A program made the translations under genes and the position numbers. The notes under the pieces are model-generated. The model made no database searches. It was not told where the DNA came from and saw nothing but the letters and a program-made list of their open reading frames with translations. Below, in pieces: positions 1 to 9,671 of a DNA stretch of 47,561 nt (position 1 is the stretch's first letter; the number at the start of each line of letters is the position of its first letter). The stretch is taken from contig JAMLJD010000029.1 in assembly GCA_023953775.1 (NCBI GenBank), positions 1-47,561 on the forward strand, read 5' to 3'. The stretch is from Rhizobiaceae bacterium (lineage in GTDB: Bacteria > Pseudomonadota > Alphaproteobacteria > Rhizobiales > Rhizobiaceae).

Positions 1-2
1 AG

Positions 3-2159
3 GCGGTGAAGCGGCTGTTCGCGACCGGCCTGTTCGCCGACGTCCGCATTTCGCAGTCCGGCGGCACGCTGGTCGTCCAGGTCGACGAATACGCGATCGT
101 CAATCAGGTCATTTTCCAGGGCAACAAGAAGATTAAGGACGCCAATCTGGCGTCGGCGGTCCAGCTGAAGCCGCGCGGCTCGTTCTCGCAGCTCGCGCTC
201 GATTCCGACATCGAGACGGTGAAGGCCGCCTATGCGCGGATCGGCCGCGAGGACGTGATCGTCAATGCCCGCACGATCGAGCTCGGCGGCAATCGCGTCA
301 ACGTCGTGTTCGAGATCCAGGAAGGCGACCGGACCAAGATCGCGACCATCAATTTCGTCGGCAACAATGCCTTCGGTGACCGCCGCCTGCGCGACGTGAT
401 CGCGACCAAGCAGTCGAACTTCCTCTCGTTCCTGTTCCGCAACGACGTCTACGACGAGGACAAGCTGCGCGCCGACGAAGAGCAGCTTCGCCGCTTCTAT
501 TTCAACCGCGGCTACGCCGACTTCCAGGTGGTGTCGTCCTTCGCCGAGCTCAACGAGGCGGAGAACGAATACGTCATCACGATCACGGTCGACGAGGGCG
601 AGAAGTACCGCTTCGGCGCGATCGACGTCGAGACGACCATCGAGGGTGTCGACGCGCAGTCGCTCGGCTCGTCGATCTCCACCCGCGAGGGCGGCACCTA
701 CAGCGCGAAGAACATCGAAGACACCATCATTGCGCTGACCGAGGCCGTCGCCGGCAAGGGCTACGCCTTTGCGCAGGTAACCCCGCGCGGCAACCGCGAT
801 TTCGAGACGCGGACAATCTCGATCGTCTATTCGATCGACCAGGGCCCGCGCGCCTATATCGAGCGCATCGAGATTCGCGGCAACTCGCGGACGCGCGACT
901 ACGTGATCCGTCGCGAATTCGATGTCAGCGAAGGCGACGCGTTCAACCAGGTGCTCATCCAGCGCGCGAGGCGCCGCCTGGAAGCGCTTGACTACTTTGA
1001 GTCTATCGACATTTCGACTGCTCCCGGTTCCGAGCCGGACCAGGTCGTCCTGATCGTCGATCTGGTCGAGAAGTCGACTGGCGAGATTTCCATTGGCGGC
1101 GGCTATTCGACGGGTGAAACGGTAGAGAGCTCGGGTGGCTTCTCTGTCGAAGGATCGATCGCGGAGCGCAACTTCCTCGGTCGCGGCCAGTCGATCCGGT
1201 TCTCGGTTTCCGGCGGCAAGGATGCGCGCGATTATATGCTGTCGTTCACCGAGCCGTATTTCCTCGGCCGGCGCATCGCGGCGGGCTTCGACATCTATCG
1301 CCAGACCCGCACCTACACCAATTACAGCACCGAGTTGACAGGTGCGACGGTCCGCTTCGGTCTGCCGATCACCGAGGCGCTGTCGACGACGCTCGCCTAC
1401 AACCTCGTTCAGGACAAGTACAAGTACCGCTCGGCCTGCGATGTCGACGGCGACGGGACGACGATCGGCGATCCGGGCGAGTGCGCGATCGCGCCGGCCC
1501 TGGCGACTGCGATCGAGACCCAGAGCCCGTGGCTGAAGTCGTCGGTGAGCGGCATCGTCCAGTTCAACACGATCGATGATCCGAAGAACCCGCATGACGG
1601 CATCTTCGCGAACTTCACGACCGAAGTTGCTGGGCTTGGAGGCGACGCGAAGTTCGTGAAATTCACGGCGCGCGGCAGCTATTACAAGACGCTGTCGGAA
1701 GAGATGGACATCGTCGGCCTTCTGTCGGGCGGCGGCGGGTACATCGCGAGCCTCGGCGGCGGGTCGCTGCGCGTGTTCGATCACTTCGAATCGGATTCCC
1801 GCATCATCCGCGGTTTCGAGTACAACGGCATCGGCCCGGCGGACCTGACGACCGGCGAGCATCTCGGCGGCACGACCTATTTCTATGCCACTGCCGAGGC
1901 GCAGTTCCCGCTGCCGGTACTTCCGGAGAGCTTTGGTCTGCGTGGCGCAGTGTTCGCGGACGCCGCGACGGTCTACGGAAACACGCTCGTCAATGTCGAT
2001 CCGTCCACGACCGGCATGAAGTTCCGGGCCTCCGTTGGCGCTAGCATCATCTGGGCGTCGCCATTCGGCCCGCTGCGGGTCGACTACGCGATACCCGTGT
2101 TGAAGAGGCCGACGGACTCGATTCAGAACTTCAATTTCGGCATTTCGACCCGCTTCTAG
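3..2159 (+). CDS. bamA: Outer membrane protein assembly factor BamA (5' end cut by window)
   Basis: BamA is the Omp85-family core of the BAM complex, which folds and inserts beta-barrel proteins into the outer membrane. The frame is open from the first bases, so the signal peptide and the start of POTRA 1 lie outside the window; about 718 residues are visible of a usual 760-800. The remaining POTRA 1 ([13 protein letters not shown]) is followed by four more POTRA-like repeats up to about residue 345. The barrel then begins near [11 protein letters not shown]. The loop-6 motif appears as IIRGFEYNG near residue 602. The protein ends in an aromatic residue (GISTRF), as a beta-signal should. lpxD follows directly, the usual alphaproteobacterial arrangement that links barrel assembly to lipid A synthesis. 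The identification is secure. Confidence 0.96.
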   Translation, partial: AVKRLFATGLFADVRISQSGGTLVVQVDEYAIVNQVIFQGNKKIKDANLASAVQLKPRGSFSQLALDSDIETVKAAYARIGREDVIVNARTIELGGNRVNVVFEIQEGDRTKIATINFVGNNAFGDRRLRDVIATKQSNFLSFLFRNDVYDEDKLRADEEQLRRFYFNRGYADFQVVSSFAELNEAENEYVITITVDEGEKYRFGAIDVETTIEGVDAQSLGSSISTREGGTYSAKNIEDTIIALTEAVAGKGYAFAQVTPRGNRDFETRTISIVYSIDQGPRAYIERIEIRGNSRTRDYVIRREFDVSEGDAFNQVLIQRARRRLEALDYFESIDISTAPGSEPDQVVLIVDLVEKSTGEISIGGGYSTGETVESSGGFSVEGSIAERNFLGRGQSIRFSVSGGKDARDYMLSFTEPYFLGRRIAAGFDIYRQTRTYTNYSTELTGATVRFGLPITEALSTTLAYNLVQDKYKYRSACDVDGDGTTIGDPGECAIAPALATAIETQSPWLKSSVSGIVQFNTIDDPKNPHDGIFANFTTEVAGLGGDAKFVKFTARGSYYKTLSEEMDIVGLLSGGGGYIASLGGGSLRVFDHFESDSRIIRGFEYNGIGPADLTTGEHLGGTTYFYATAEAQFPLPVLPESFGLRGAVFADAATVYGNTLVNVDPSTTGMKFRASVGASIIWASPFGPLRVDYAIPVLKRPTDSIQNFNFGISTRF

Positions 2160-2214
2160 GCGAAGCGGGCCGGAGGTCCGGAAACCGGAGTTGTGCCAGC
2201 GGCACAAGGCTCAT

Positions 2215-3270
2215 ATGTCCGATCCCGTATTTTTTCGGCCGGTGCGAGCGTTCTCGGTCAAGGAGATCGCGGCGCTTACCGGGGCGAAGCTCGTCCAACC
2301 GGAATTGGCCGAAATTGCTGTTGAACGCATCGCGCCGGTTTCCGAGGCATGCGTCGGCGCACTGATCTATGCCCAGAAACGGAAGTACCTGGACGAGCTC
2401 GGCGGGCGCCGGGCATCGGCAATTCTCTGTCTTCCCGAATTGACCGGGATGGTGCCGCCGGGCATTGCCGTGCTGGAGACACCCTATCCGCAACTCGCCT
2501 TCGTGATGGCGGGTCAGGCCCTGTTTCCTGAGGCCGTGGCTCCGATGGCAGCAACCGGGCTGGAAGGCGTTTCTGACCACGCGACGGTCCTGCCCGGCGC
2601 GGTTCTCGAAGCAGGTGTCACGGTCGAAGCGGGTGCCGTGATCTCGCCGGGCGTCACCGTCGGGTCGGGAACGGTGATCGGCGCGGGGGCGGTGATCGGC
2701 GCCAACGTGCAGATCGGCCGCAAATGCATGATCGGTCCGGGGGCGACGGTCCAGAACAGCCTGATCGGCGATCGCGTGATGATCCACGCCGGCGCGCGTC
2801 TCGGCCAGGACGGGTTCGGCTATGCGCCATCGCCGATGGGTCCGCTGAAGATACCGCAGATCGGCAGGGTGGTCATCCAGAACGATGTCGAGATCGGCGC
2901 GAATTCGACGATAGATCGCGGAATGGTCGCCGACACCGTCATCGGCGAGGCGACGAAGATCGACAATCTCGTGCAAATTGGGCACAACGTCCAGATCGGA
3001 CGGTATTGTATGATCGCCGGCTGCTGTGGCATTGCGGGATCCGTCAGGATCGAGGATTTCGTGATGCTTGGCGGCAGCGTGGGCGTCGGCGATCACATCA
3101 CGATCGGACGTGGCGCGCGCGTCGCGGGCGGAACCGGAGTGACTGCGGACATTCCGGCCAAGGCCGTCTACGGAGGCTATCCCGCCATGCCCGCCAAGGA
3201 ATGGCTTCGCAATGTAGCAACGCTTCGGCGCATGACGAAAACCCGTAGCAGGAAAGAGACCGATGACTGA
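2215..3270 (+). CDS. lpxD: UDP-3-O-acylglucosamine N-acyltransferase LpxD
   Basis: LpxD transfers the second 3-hydroxyacyl chain from acyl-ACP to UDP-3-O-acylglucosamine in the Raetz lipid A pathway (cytoplasm/inner-membrane face). The 351-residue protein has an N-terminal uridine-binding domain (about 1-105) and then a long series of hexapeptide repeats of the left-handed beta-helix type. The motif [11 protein letters not shown] near residue 257 carries the expected catalytic histidine. An in-frame TTG lies at 2191, but I chose the ATG at 2215 because AAGG sits about 7 bases upstream and the length then matches the family. The 3' end overlaps fabZ by 8 bases, indicating translational coupling. 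Confidence 0.96.
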   Translation: MSDPVFFRPVRAFSVKEIAALTGAKLVQPELAEIAVERIAPVSEACVGALIYAQKRKYLDELGGRRASAILCLPELTGMVPPGIAVLETPYPQLAFVMAGQALFPEAVAPMAATGLEGVSDHATVLPGAVLEAGVTVEAGAVISPGVTVGSGTVIGAGAVIGANVQIGRKCMIGPGATVQNSLIGDRVMIHAGARLGQDGFGYAPSPMGPLKIPQIGRVVIQNDVEIGANSTIDRGMVADTVIGEATKIDNLVQIGHNVQIGRYCMIAGCCGIAGSVRIEDFVMLGGSVGVGDHITIGRGARVAGGTGVTADIPAKAVYGGYPAMPAKEWLRNVATLRRMTKTRSRKETDD

Positions 3271-3733
3271 CGAAAGCCGATCGGCGCTGGGCAAGATGGA
3301 CATTGCCGACGTCATGGCGCTGCTGCCGCACCGCTATCCCTTCCTGCTCGTCGACCAGGTCGTCGACATAGACGGCAACGACTCGGCGATCGGCATCAAG
3401 AACGTCACCATCAACGAACCCTTCTTCCAGGGCCATTTTCCCGGCAAGCCGGTGATGCCGGGCGTGCTGATCATCGAGGCCATGGCCCAGACCGCGGGCG
3501 TGATCTGCATCCGCAGCGTCGGCAGCATCCCCTCGCTCGTCTATTTCATGACCATCGACAGCGCCAAGTTCCGGCAGCCCGTCGTGCCGGGCGACCGTCT
3601 CGAACTGCACGTCAGGAAGACCAGGCAGCGCGGCAGCATCTACAAATACGAATGCACCGCCGAAGTGGGCGGCGTGAAGGTGGCGGAAGCGGAAATCAGC
3701 GCGATGATGGTCCCGCAGGACCAGGCGCTGTAG
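3263..3733 (+). CDS. fabZ: 3-hydroxyacyl-ACP dehydratase FabZ
   Basis: FabZ dehydrates (3R)-hydroxyacyl-ACP in type II fatty acid synthesis and competes with the Lpx acyltransferases for 3-hydroxyacyl-ACP, which explains its place between lpxD and lpxA. The 156-residue hot-dog-fold protein has the [12 protein letters not shown] motif near residue 20. Its catalytic pair is visible in [20 protein letters not shown]: His about 58 and Glu about 72. The ATG lies inside the end of lpxD (8-base overlap), and the stop is 3 bases before the lpxA start. Nothing is missing. Confidence 0.97.
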   Translation: MTDESRSALGKMDIADVMALLPHRYPFLLVDQVVDIDGNDSAIGIKNVTINEPFFQGHFPGKPVMPGVLIIEAMAQTAGVICIRSVGSIPSLVYFMTIDSAKFRQPVVPGDRLELHVRKTRQRGSIYKYECTAEVGGVKVAEAEISAMMVPQDQAL

Positions 3734-3736
3734 ATC

Positions 3737-4570
3737 GTGGGCGACGACATATTCATCCACCCGTCGGCCGTGATCGAAGACGGCGCGGAGATTGGCAACG
3801 GCGTGCGCATCGGCCCGTTCTGCACGGTGTCCGCGGAGGCGCGGATCGGCGACGGTACGCATCTGATCAGCCACGTGGCGATCGCCGGCGCGACCACGAT
3901 CGGCAAAGCATGCCAGATATTCCCCAACGCAGCGCTGGGGTTCCCCCCGCAAAGCGTCAAGCATGGCGGTGGCCGCACAACCCTGGTCATCGGCGACAAG
4001 TGCATCATCCGCGAAGGCGTGACGATGCATGTCGGCACGGACACCAGCCGCGGCGAGACCCGCGTCGGTTCGAACGGTTTCTTTCTCGCCAACACGCATG
4101 TCGCGCATGACTGCATCCTCGGCGACAACGTCACCATGGCGAACAACGCAACGCTCGCCGGGCATTGCGACGTCGGCGACGGCGTGACCATCGGCGGGGC
4201 GTCCGCTGTGCACCAGTTCACGCGCATCGGGCATCGCGCCTATATCGGCGCCTATACCGGCGTCGGCGGCGACGTCATTCCCTATGCGATCGTCTCAGGC
4301 GCGCCGGGCAAGATGCGCGGCTTCAACATCATCGGCCTCAAGCGGGCAGGGTTCCCCCGGGCCGACATCATGGCCATGCGCGGGGCCTACCGGGCGATAT
4401 TCGACGCGGCAAGGCCGTTGAGCGAAAACCTGCCGCAGGCAGAGGCGAAGTTCGGCCACGTCAAGCCGGTGGCCGAGATCATCGCCTTCATGAAGGTGCG
4501 GCCGAAGCGTTATCTGACCGTGCCGCCTTTCGGGGGCACACTGGAAGACGAGGGCGACAAGGTTTTTTGA
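3737..4570 (+). CDS. lpxA: Acyl-ACP--UDP-N-acetylglucosamine O-acyltransferase LpxA
   Basis: LpxA performs the first step of lipid A synthesis, transferring a 3-hydroxyacyl chain to the 3-OH of UDP-GlcNAc. The 277-residue protein starts at GTG 3737, three bases after the fabZ stop. It shows hexapeptide beta-helix repeats over the first ~190 residues and a helical C-terminus (KRAGFPRADIMAMRGAYRAIF). The catalytic histidine is in THVAHDC, about residue 124. The length is a little above the E. coli enzyme and normal for rhizobia. It is followed 4 bases later by lpxI, in one operon. Confidence 0.96.
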   Translation: MGDDIFIHPSAVIEDGAEIGNGVRIGPFCTVSAEARIGDGTHLISHVAIAGATTIGKACQIFPNAALGFPPQSVKHGGGRTTLVIGDKCIIREGVTMHVGTDTSRGETRVGSNGFFLANTHVAHDCILGDNVTMANNATLAGHCDVGDGVTIGGASAVHQFTRIGHRAYIGAYTGVGGDVIPYAIVSGAPGKMRGFNIIGLKRAGFPRADIMAMRGAYRAIFDAARPLSENLPQAEAKFGHVKPVAEIIAFMKVRPKRYLTVPPFGGTLEDEGDKVF

Positions 4571-4574
4571 GGTC

Positions 4575-5444
4575 ATGGACACCGGGCCATTCGAGAATGC
4601 GCGCCGGTTCGGCATCGTGGCCGGCAGCGGAACGTTGCCTGTCGAGGTCGCCAGGGCGATCGCTGCGCGCGGCGGGTCGCCGTTTGTCGTGACGATCTCC
4701 GGCGAGGCCGACCCGGCCGACTTCGCCGATTTCGATCAAGTCGAGTTCCGCATCGGCGAATTTGGGCCGATCATCGACACGATGGTCAAGGCGGGCGTCT
4801 CGCATGCGGTGCTCGCCGGCGGGATCGCGGCCAGGCCGCGCCTGCGCGATCTGCGGCTCGGCCGCCATCTCCTTCGTCTCGTTCCGCGCGTGATTGCCGC
4901 GCGCGTTCTTGGCGACAACGCGATCCTGTCCGAGATCGTCCGCTATCTGGAAACGGTCGGCCTGGTGATCGTCGGCGCGCACGAGGTCGTGCCGGAACTG
5001 CTTGCCCCGGCCGGGCCGCTGACGAAGAAGAAGCCGACCAAGGCCGACTGGCTCGATATCGAGGCCGGAGCAGCGGCCGCCCGCGCCATCGGGGCGCTCG
5101 ACATCGGCCAGGCCGCAATCGCCGTCGGGGGCAGGGTTATCGCGCTGGAAGGCGTCGAAGGGACCGACGGCCTTCTCGAGCGCGCAGCGGCTTTGCGCAA
5201 CCACGGCCGCGTCGCGGGCATGAGCCGCGGCGTCCTCGTCAAGTGCGTGAAGCCGGGTCAGGAGATGCGCGCCGATCTACCGTCCATCGGACCCGCCACC
5301 GTGGCCGCGGCGAAAAAAGCAGGTCTCGTCGGGATCGCCGTCGATGCGGGTCGATCGCTGGTCCTCGAGGCGGGGCAGACGATCGCCGATGCCGACCGCC
5401 ACGGCCTGTTCGTCGTCGGCCTCGAAGCAGGGGAGCAACCGTGA
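4575..5444 (+). CDS. lpxI: UDP-2,3-diacylglucosamine pyrophosphohydrolase LpxI
   Basis: LpxI (DUF1009 family) cleaves UDP-2,3-diacylglucosamine to lipid X and UMP. It does the job of LpxH by an unrelated mechanism and is the usual alphaproteobacterial version. The 289-residue protein opens with FGIVAGSGTLPVEVARAI, the N-terminal Rossmann-like part. Its C-terminal half contains the family motif MRADLPSIG, whose aspartate fits the catalytic residue, followed by AAKKAGLVGIAVDAG. It lies between lpxA and lpxB, the context expected for the fourth step of the pathway. The stop overlaps the likely lpxB start. Confidence 0.95.
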   Translation: MDTGPFENARRFGIVAGSGTLPVEVARAIAARGGSPFVVTISGEADPADFADFDQVEFRIGEFGPIIDTMVKAGVSHAVLAGGIAARPRLRDLRLGRHLLRLVPRVIAARVLGDNAILSEIVRYLETVGLVIVGAHEVVPELLAPAGPLTKKKPTKADWLDIEAGAAAARAIGALDIGQAAIAVGGRVIALEGVEGTDGLLERAAALRNHGRVAGMSRGVLVKCVKPGQEMRADLPSIGPATVAAAKKAGLVGIAVDAGRSLVLEAGQTIADADRHGLFVVGLEAGEQP

Positions 5445-6610
5445 CGATGGCGCGACCCCTGCGCATCGCGGTCGTTGCCGGCGAAGAATCCGGCGACCTG
5501 CTGGCCGCCGACCTCGTTTCGGCAATTGCGCGCATGGAGGGTACTCGACCGGACCTCGTCGGTATCGGCGGGCGTCACCTGGAAGCGCTCGGCCTTGCCT
5601 CGCTCGTCGATCCATCCTCCATCGCATTGATGGGCATCAGCGCGGTGTTGCGCGACCTGCCGGCGCTGCTGCTCAAGATCAGGCGGACGGCGCGCGCCAT
5701 CGTGGAAGCCAGGCCCGATTGCCTGATCACCGTCGACAGCCCGGACTTCTCGCTGCGGGTCGCGCGCCGCGTCCACGATGCCGCACCGGATATCCCGATC
5801 ATCCACTATGTCTGCCCCAGCGTTTGGGCGTGGCGTCCCGAACGTGCGCCCGCCATGCGCCGCTACGTCGACCGCATCCTGTGCGTCCTGCCGTTCGAGA
5901 CCGAAGCCCTGGAACGGCTCGGCGGCCCGCCCGGCACCTATGTCGGTCATCGTCTCTCGCGCGACGCCGGCATTGCCGAGGCGGCGGACGCGCAACGCAG
6001 TCGGGAGCCTGCCATCGGCGGCGAGAAGACCCTGCTCGTCCTGCCGGGGTCGCGGTCGAGCGAGGTGCGCAGCCTCATCGGTGATTTCGGCGCCGCGGTG
6101 AAGATCCTGGCCGAGCGCGGCCACAGCTTCCGCGTCGCCCTGCCGACGGTGCCGCATCTGGAGCAGATGGTCCGCGCAGAGACCGCCGGTTGGGCGGTAA
6201 GGCCGTCAGTTACCACGACCGCCAAAGACAAGGCGCGCGCTTTCGCCGAAGCCGATTCAGCAATTGCCGCGTCCGGCACCGTGACGCTGGAACTGGCTTT
6301 GTCGCGAGTGCCGGCTGTCTCCTGCTACAAGCTCGACCGGTTCGCGCGCATGCTGGTCGGCAAGGTGACGATCTGGTCGTCGGTCCTGCCCAACATCATC
6401 GCCGATCGGCCGATCTATCCGGAACACTTCAACGAGTTCGTTCGGCCGGGCATGCTGGCGCGCCATACCGAGCTGTTGTGGCGCGACAGCGCCCAGCGAC
6501 GAGCGCAGCTCGAAGGCCTTGATATCGTGGCCGAGCGCATGGCGACGCCGCGGCCATCGGGTGAGATCGCCGCCGAGGCCGTTCTTTCGGAAGTCGCGCG
6601 CCGGACATGA
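5441..6610 (+). CDS. lpxB: Lipid-A-disaccharide synthase LpxB
   Basis: LpxB is the GT19 glycosyltransferase that joins lipid X and UDP-diacylglucosamine into the lipid A disaccharide. Landmarks are AGEESGDLLAADLV near the N-terminus, VCPSVWAWRPERA in the middle and LLVLPGSRSSEVR for the UDP-binding half. I chose the GTG at 5441 because GGGAG lies 5 bases upstream and the codon overlaps the lpxI stop as GTGA. An ATG at 5447 is the alternative and changes only two residues. The predicted length of 389 residues is typical. The open frame runs further upstream inside lpxI, but that part is not LpxB-like. A strong hairpin follows the stop. Confidence 0.95.
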   Translation: MTMARPLRIAVVAGEESGDLLAADLVSAIARMEGTRPDLVGIGGRHLEALGLASLVDPSSIALMGISAVLRDLPALLLKIRRTARAIVEARPDCLITVDSPDFSLRVARRVHDAAPDIPIIHYVCPSVWAWRPERAPAMRRYVDRILCVLPFETEALERLGGPPGTYVGHRLSRDAGIAEAADAQRSREPAIGGEKTLLVLPGSRSSEVRSLIGDFGAAVKILAERGHSFRVALPTVPHLEQMVRAETAGWAVRPSVTTTAKDKARAFAEADSAIAASGTVTLELALSRVPAVSCYKLDRFARMLVGKVTIWSSVLPNIIADRPIYPEHFNEFVRPGMLARHTELLWRDSAQRRAQLEGLDIVAERMATPRPSGEIAAEAVLSEVARRT

Positions 6611-6636
6611 AAAAGGCGCCGCGGACGGCGCCTTTT
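6611..6636. terminator. Bidirectional intrinsic terminator between lpxB and gltA
   Basis: A perfect 10-base inverted repeat (AAAAGGCGCC / GGCGCCTTTT) surrounds a 6-base loop. The A-run on one side and the T-run on the other make it usable in both directions. It starts right after the lpxB stop and lies 21 bases from the end of the convergent gltA. Confidence 0.9.
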
Positions 6637-6656
6637 CGACATGGTGTGATGTGGAT

Positions 6657-7946
6657 TCAGCGCTTCGCGATCGGCACATAGTCGCGCGCCTGTTCACCAG
6701 TGTAGAGCTGGCGCGGACGGCCGATTTTCTGGTGCGGGTCCTCGATCATCTCCTTCCACTGCGCCACCCAGCCGACGGTACGGGCAACGGCGAACAGCAC
6801 GGTGAACATGGTGGTCGGGAAGCCGAGCGCCTTGAGCGTGATGCCGGAATAGAAGTCGATGTTCGGGTAGAGCTTCTTCTCGATGAAATATTCGTCGGTC
6901 AGGGCGATCTTCTCGAGTTCCATCGCGACGTCGAGCAGCGGATCGTCCTTGATGCCGAGTTCGCCGAGGACCTCATGGGTGGTCTTCTGCATGATCTTGG
7001 CGCGCGGATCGTAGTTCTTGTAAACGCGGTGGCCGAAGCCCATGAGGCGGAACGGATCGTTCTTGTCCTTGGCGCGATCGACGAATTCGGGGATGCGGTC
7101 GACAGATCCGATCTCGGCAAGCATGTTCAGCGCCGCCTCGTTGGCGCCGCCATGGGCGGGGCCCCACAGGCAGGCAATGCCGGCGGCAATGCACGCGAAC
7201 GGATTGGCCCCGGAGGAACCCGCGAGACGCACGGTGGACGTCGACGCATTCTGTTCGTGGTCGGCGTGCAGGATGAAGATGCGCTCCATCGCGCGCGCCA
7301 GAACGGGGTTGACCTTGTACTCCTCGCACGGCACCGCGAAACACATGTGCAGGAAGTTGGCGGCGTAGTTCATCTCGTTGCGCGGATAAACGAACGGCTG
7401 GCCTATATGGTATTTGTAGGCCATCGCGGCGATGGTCGGCATCTTGGCGATCATCCGGATCGAGGCCACCATGCGCTGGTGCGGATCCGAGATATCCGTG
7501 GAATCGTGGTAGAACGCCGAAAGCGCGCCCACCACGCCGCACATCACCGCCATCGGATGCGCGTCGCGCCGGAAGCCGGTAAAGAACCGCGACATCTGTT
7601 CGTGCACCATGGTGTGGCGCGTTACGCGATAGTCGAAATCCTCCTTCTGCGCCTTGGTCGGCAGGTCGCCATAGAGCAGCAGATAGCAGACCTCGAGAAA
7701 GTCGCCGTGCTCTGCGAGCTGGTCGATCGGATAGCCGCGATGGAGAAGGACACCCTCGTCGCCGTCGATATAGGTGATCTTCGATTCGCAGCTGGCCGTG
7801 GACGTGAAGCCCGGATCGTAGGTGAACGCGCCGGTGTCCTTGTAGAGCGCGCTGATGTCGATGACGTCCGGCCCCACCGATCCCGATCGAACCTTGAATT
7901 CGTTCGATTTGCCGCCGAATTCGAGCGTCGCAGTCGACTTGGTCAT
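6657..7946 (-). CDS. gltA: Citrate synthase (type II)
   Basis: Citrate synthase condenses acetyl-CoA and oxaloacetate at the entry to the TCA cycle. The protein has 429 residues, the usual rhizobial length. Active-site segments are visible: [11 protein letters not shown] (His), [12 protein letters not shown] (His), [13 protein letters not shown] and PNIDFYSG (Asp). The start at 7946 ([13 protein letters not shown]) is supported by GGAGGT about 7 bases upstream. The open frame continues upstream to 8318, but that part has no citrate synthase similarity. A palindrome sits in the leader (7973-7990). gltX lies upstream on the same strand, 185 bases away, so gltA probably has its own promoter. Confidence 0.97.
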   Translation of the reverse strand: MTKSTATLEFGGKSNEFKVRSGSVGPDVIDISALYKDTGAFTYDPGFTSTASCESKITYIDGDEGVLLHRGYPIDQLAEHGDFLEVCYLLLYGDLPTKAQKEDFDYRVTRHTMVHEQMSRFFTGFRRDAHPMAVMCGVVGALSAFYHDSTDISDPHQRMVASIRMIAKMPTIAAMAYKYHIGQPFVYPRNEMNYAANFLHMCFAVPCEEYKVNPVLARAMERIFILHADHEQNASTSTVRLAGSSGANPFACIAAGIACLWGPAHGGANEAALNMLAEIGSVDRIPEFVDRAKDKNDPFRLMGFGHRVYKNYDPRAKIMQKTTHEVLGELGIKDDPLLDVAMELEKIALTDEYFIEKKLYPNIDFYSGITLKALGFPTTMFTVLFAVARTVGWVAQWKEMIEDPHQKIGRPRQLYTGEQARDYVPIAKR

Positions 7947-7972
7947 CGCAATCACCTCCAGTTTACGAGAAG

Positions 7973-7990
7973 CCGCGATGATCATCGCGG
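7973..7990. promoter_or_regulatory. Perfect 18-bp palindrome in the gltA leader
   Basis: The sequence CCGCGATGATCATCGCGG is its own reverse complement. It lies 13 bases upstream of the GGAGGT ribosome-binding site of gltA. It could be an operator half-site pair or a cruciform/RNA stem that modulates translation. The sequence alone does not decide between these. Confidence 0.4.
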
Positions 7991-8131
7991 TAAAAAGGCG
8001 TGTGGCGCTGTCCCGGGCGACCGGTGGCGCCGCGCGCGCCTTTGCTATCCGATTTGGACCACCCTGCCAAGCTGACCCCGAGGCAATGGTGCGATGCAAT
8101 ATATGGCTTGGGGCCGATGCTTGTCGAGACG

Positions 8132-9550
8132 TCAGGCGGCGTCGCGTATCCGTGCAAGGCTTTCGTCGCGCCCGACCAGCGCCAGCACGTCGAACACACC
8201 CGGCGAGGTGCTCTTGCCGGTCAGCGCGGCGCGCAGCGGCTGCGCCACCTTGCCGAGCTTCAGGCCCTGTTCCTCGGCGAAGGCCTTGATCGCCGTCTCG
8301 AGGGCCGGCGCGTCCCATTCCTCGGCCTTTTCAAGGACAGGCAGCAGCGACTGCAGAACCGGCCGGCCATCGCCGTCGAGGATCGCCTGCGCCTTCTCGT
8401 CGAAGGCGAGCGGCCGCTTGGCGAACAGGAATGCCGCGCCATCCATCAGCTCGACAAGGGTCTTGGCGCGCTCCTTCAGCCCCGGCATGGCGGCGAGCAG
8501 CTTGGTCTTGTGCTCTTCGTCCAGCTTCGTCACCAGCGCCGGGCCGCCTTCGAGGAAGGGAAGCGTGTCGACGAAGATGCGGAAAAGGTCCTCGTCCGGC
8601 ATCTGGCGCATGTGAATTCCGTTGATGGCCTCGAGCTTCTTGATGTCGAAGCGCGCGGCGCCTTTGTTGATATCCTCGATCTCGAACCAGCGCACCATGT
8701 CTTCGGTCGACATGACCTCGTCGTCGCCATGGCTCCAGCCGAGCCGTGCGAGATAGTTCCGCAGCGCGGCAGGCAGGAAGCCCATGGCGCGATAGGCTTC
8801 CGCGCCGAGCGCGCCGTGCCGCTTGGAAAGCTTCGCGCCGTCAGGTCCGTGGATCAGCGGAATGTGCGCCATGACCGGCACGTCCCAGCCCATCGCTTTG
8901 TAAATGATCGTCTGGCGCGCGGCATTGGTCAGGTGGTCGTCGCCGCGGATGATATGGGTGACGCCCATGTCGTGGTCGTCCACCACGACGGCGTGCATGT
9001 AGGTCGGCGTCCCGTCCGACCTCAGGATGATGAAGTCGTCGAGATCCTTGTTCGGAAACACGACGTCACCCTGCACCTTGTCGCGGACTATGGTCTCGCC
9101 GTCGCGCGGCGCCTTGATGCGGATCACCGGCTTGACGCCGTCGGGCGCTTCGGAGGGATCGCGGTCGCGCCAGCGGCCGTCATAGCGGGGCGGACGGCCT
9201 TCGGCCCGCGCGGTTTCCCGCATCTCTTCGAGTTCGGCCTGCGAGGCATAGCAATAATAGGCGCCGCCGGCCGCCACGAGCTCTTCGGCGACCTGGCGAT
9301 GCCGATCGGCCCGCGCGAACTGCGAGATCGGCTCGCCTTCCCAGTCGAGGCCCATCCATGTCAGCCCGTCGAGGATCGCGGCGGTCGCCGCCTCGGTCGA
9401 GCGCTCCCGGTCGGTGTCTTCGATCCTCAGCAGCATCTTGCCGCCGGTATGCCGGGCGTAGAGCCAGTTGAACAGCGCCGTGCGCGCGCCGCCGATATGC
9501 AGGTAGCCGGTCGGGGACGGCGCAAAGCGTGTAATCACGGTGTCGGTCAT
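8132..9550 (-). CDS. gltX: Glutamate--tRNA ligase
   Basis: GltX charges tRNA-Glu. The 472-residue protein has the class I signature near the N-terminus ([20 protein letters not shown], containing HIGG) and KLSKRHG in the middle, and a C-terminal anticodon-binding region. Many alphaproteobacteria carry two gltX paralogues, one sometimes specialised for mischarging tRNA-Gln. One gene cannot show which this is. It is divergent from comEC, with 121 bases between them, and lies upstream of gltA. No strong Shine-Dalgarno sequence is visible, but the first residues [15 protein letters not shown] fix the start well. Confidence 0.96.
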   Translation of the reverse strand: MTDTVITRFAPSPTGYLHIGGARTALFNWLYARHTGGKMLLRIEDTDRERSTEAATAAILDGLTWMGLDWEGEPISQFARADRHRQVAEELVAAGGAYYCYASQAELEEMRETARAEGRPPRYDGRWRDRDPSEAPDGVKPVIRIKAPRDGETIVRDKVQGDVVFPNKDLDDFIILRSDGTPTYMHAVVVDDHDMGVTHIIRGDDHLTNAARQTIIYKAMGWDVPVMAHIPLIHGPDGAKLSKRHGALGAEAYRAMGFLPAALRNYLARLGWSHGDDEVMSTEDMVRWFEIEDINKGAARFDIKKLEAINGIHMRQMPDEDLFRIFVDTLPFLEGGPALVTKLDEEHKTKLLAAMPGLKERAKTLVELMDGAAFLFAKRPLAFDEKAQAILDGDGRPVLQSLLPVLEKAEEWDAPALETAIKAFAEEQGLKLGKVAQPLRAALTGKSTSPGVFDVLALVGRDESLARIRDAA

Positions 9551-9671
9551 GGGAAATCCGGGAGATGTGGATGGGCCGATGCGACCGCAAGTGCGGCGCA
9601 GGTGGCATTCGTTGGCCGTTCATGTAGCATAGGCGCATTGGGGCGCAAGCATTTCGGGAACGGACGCCGGC

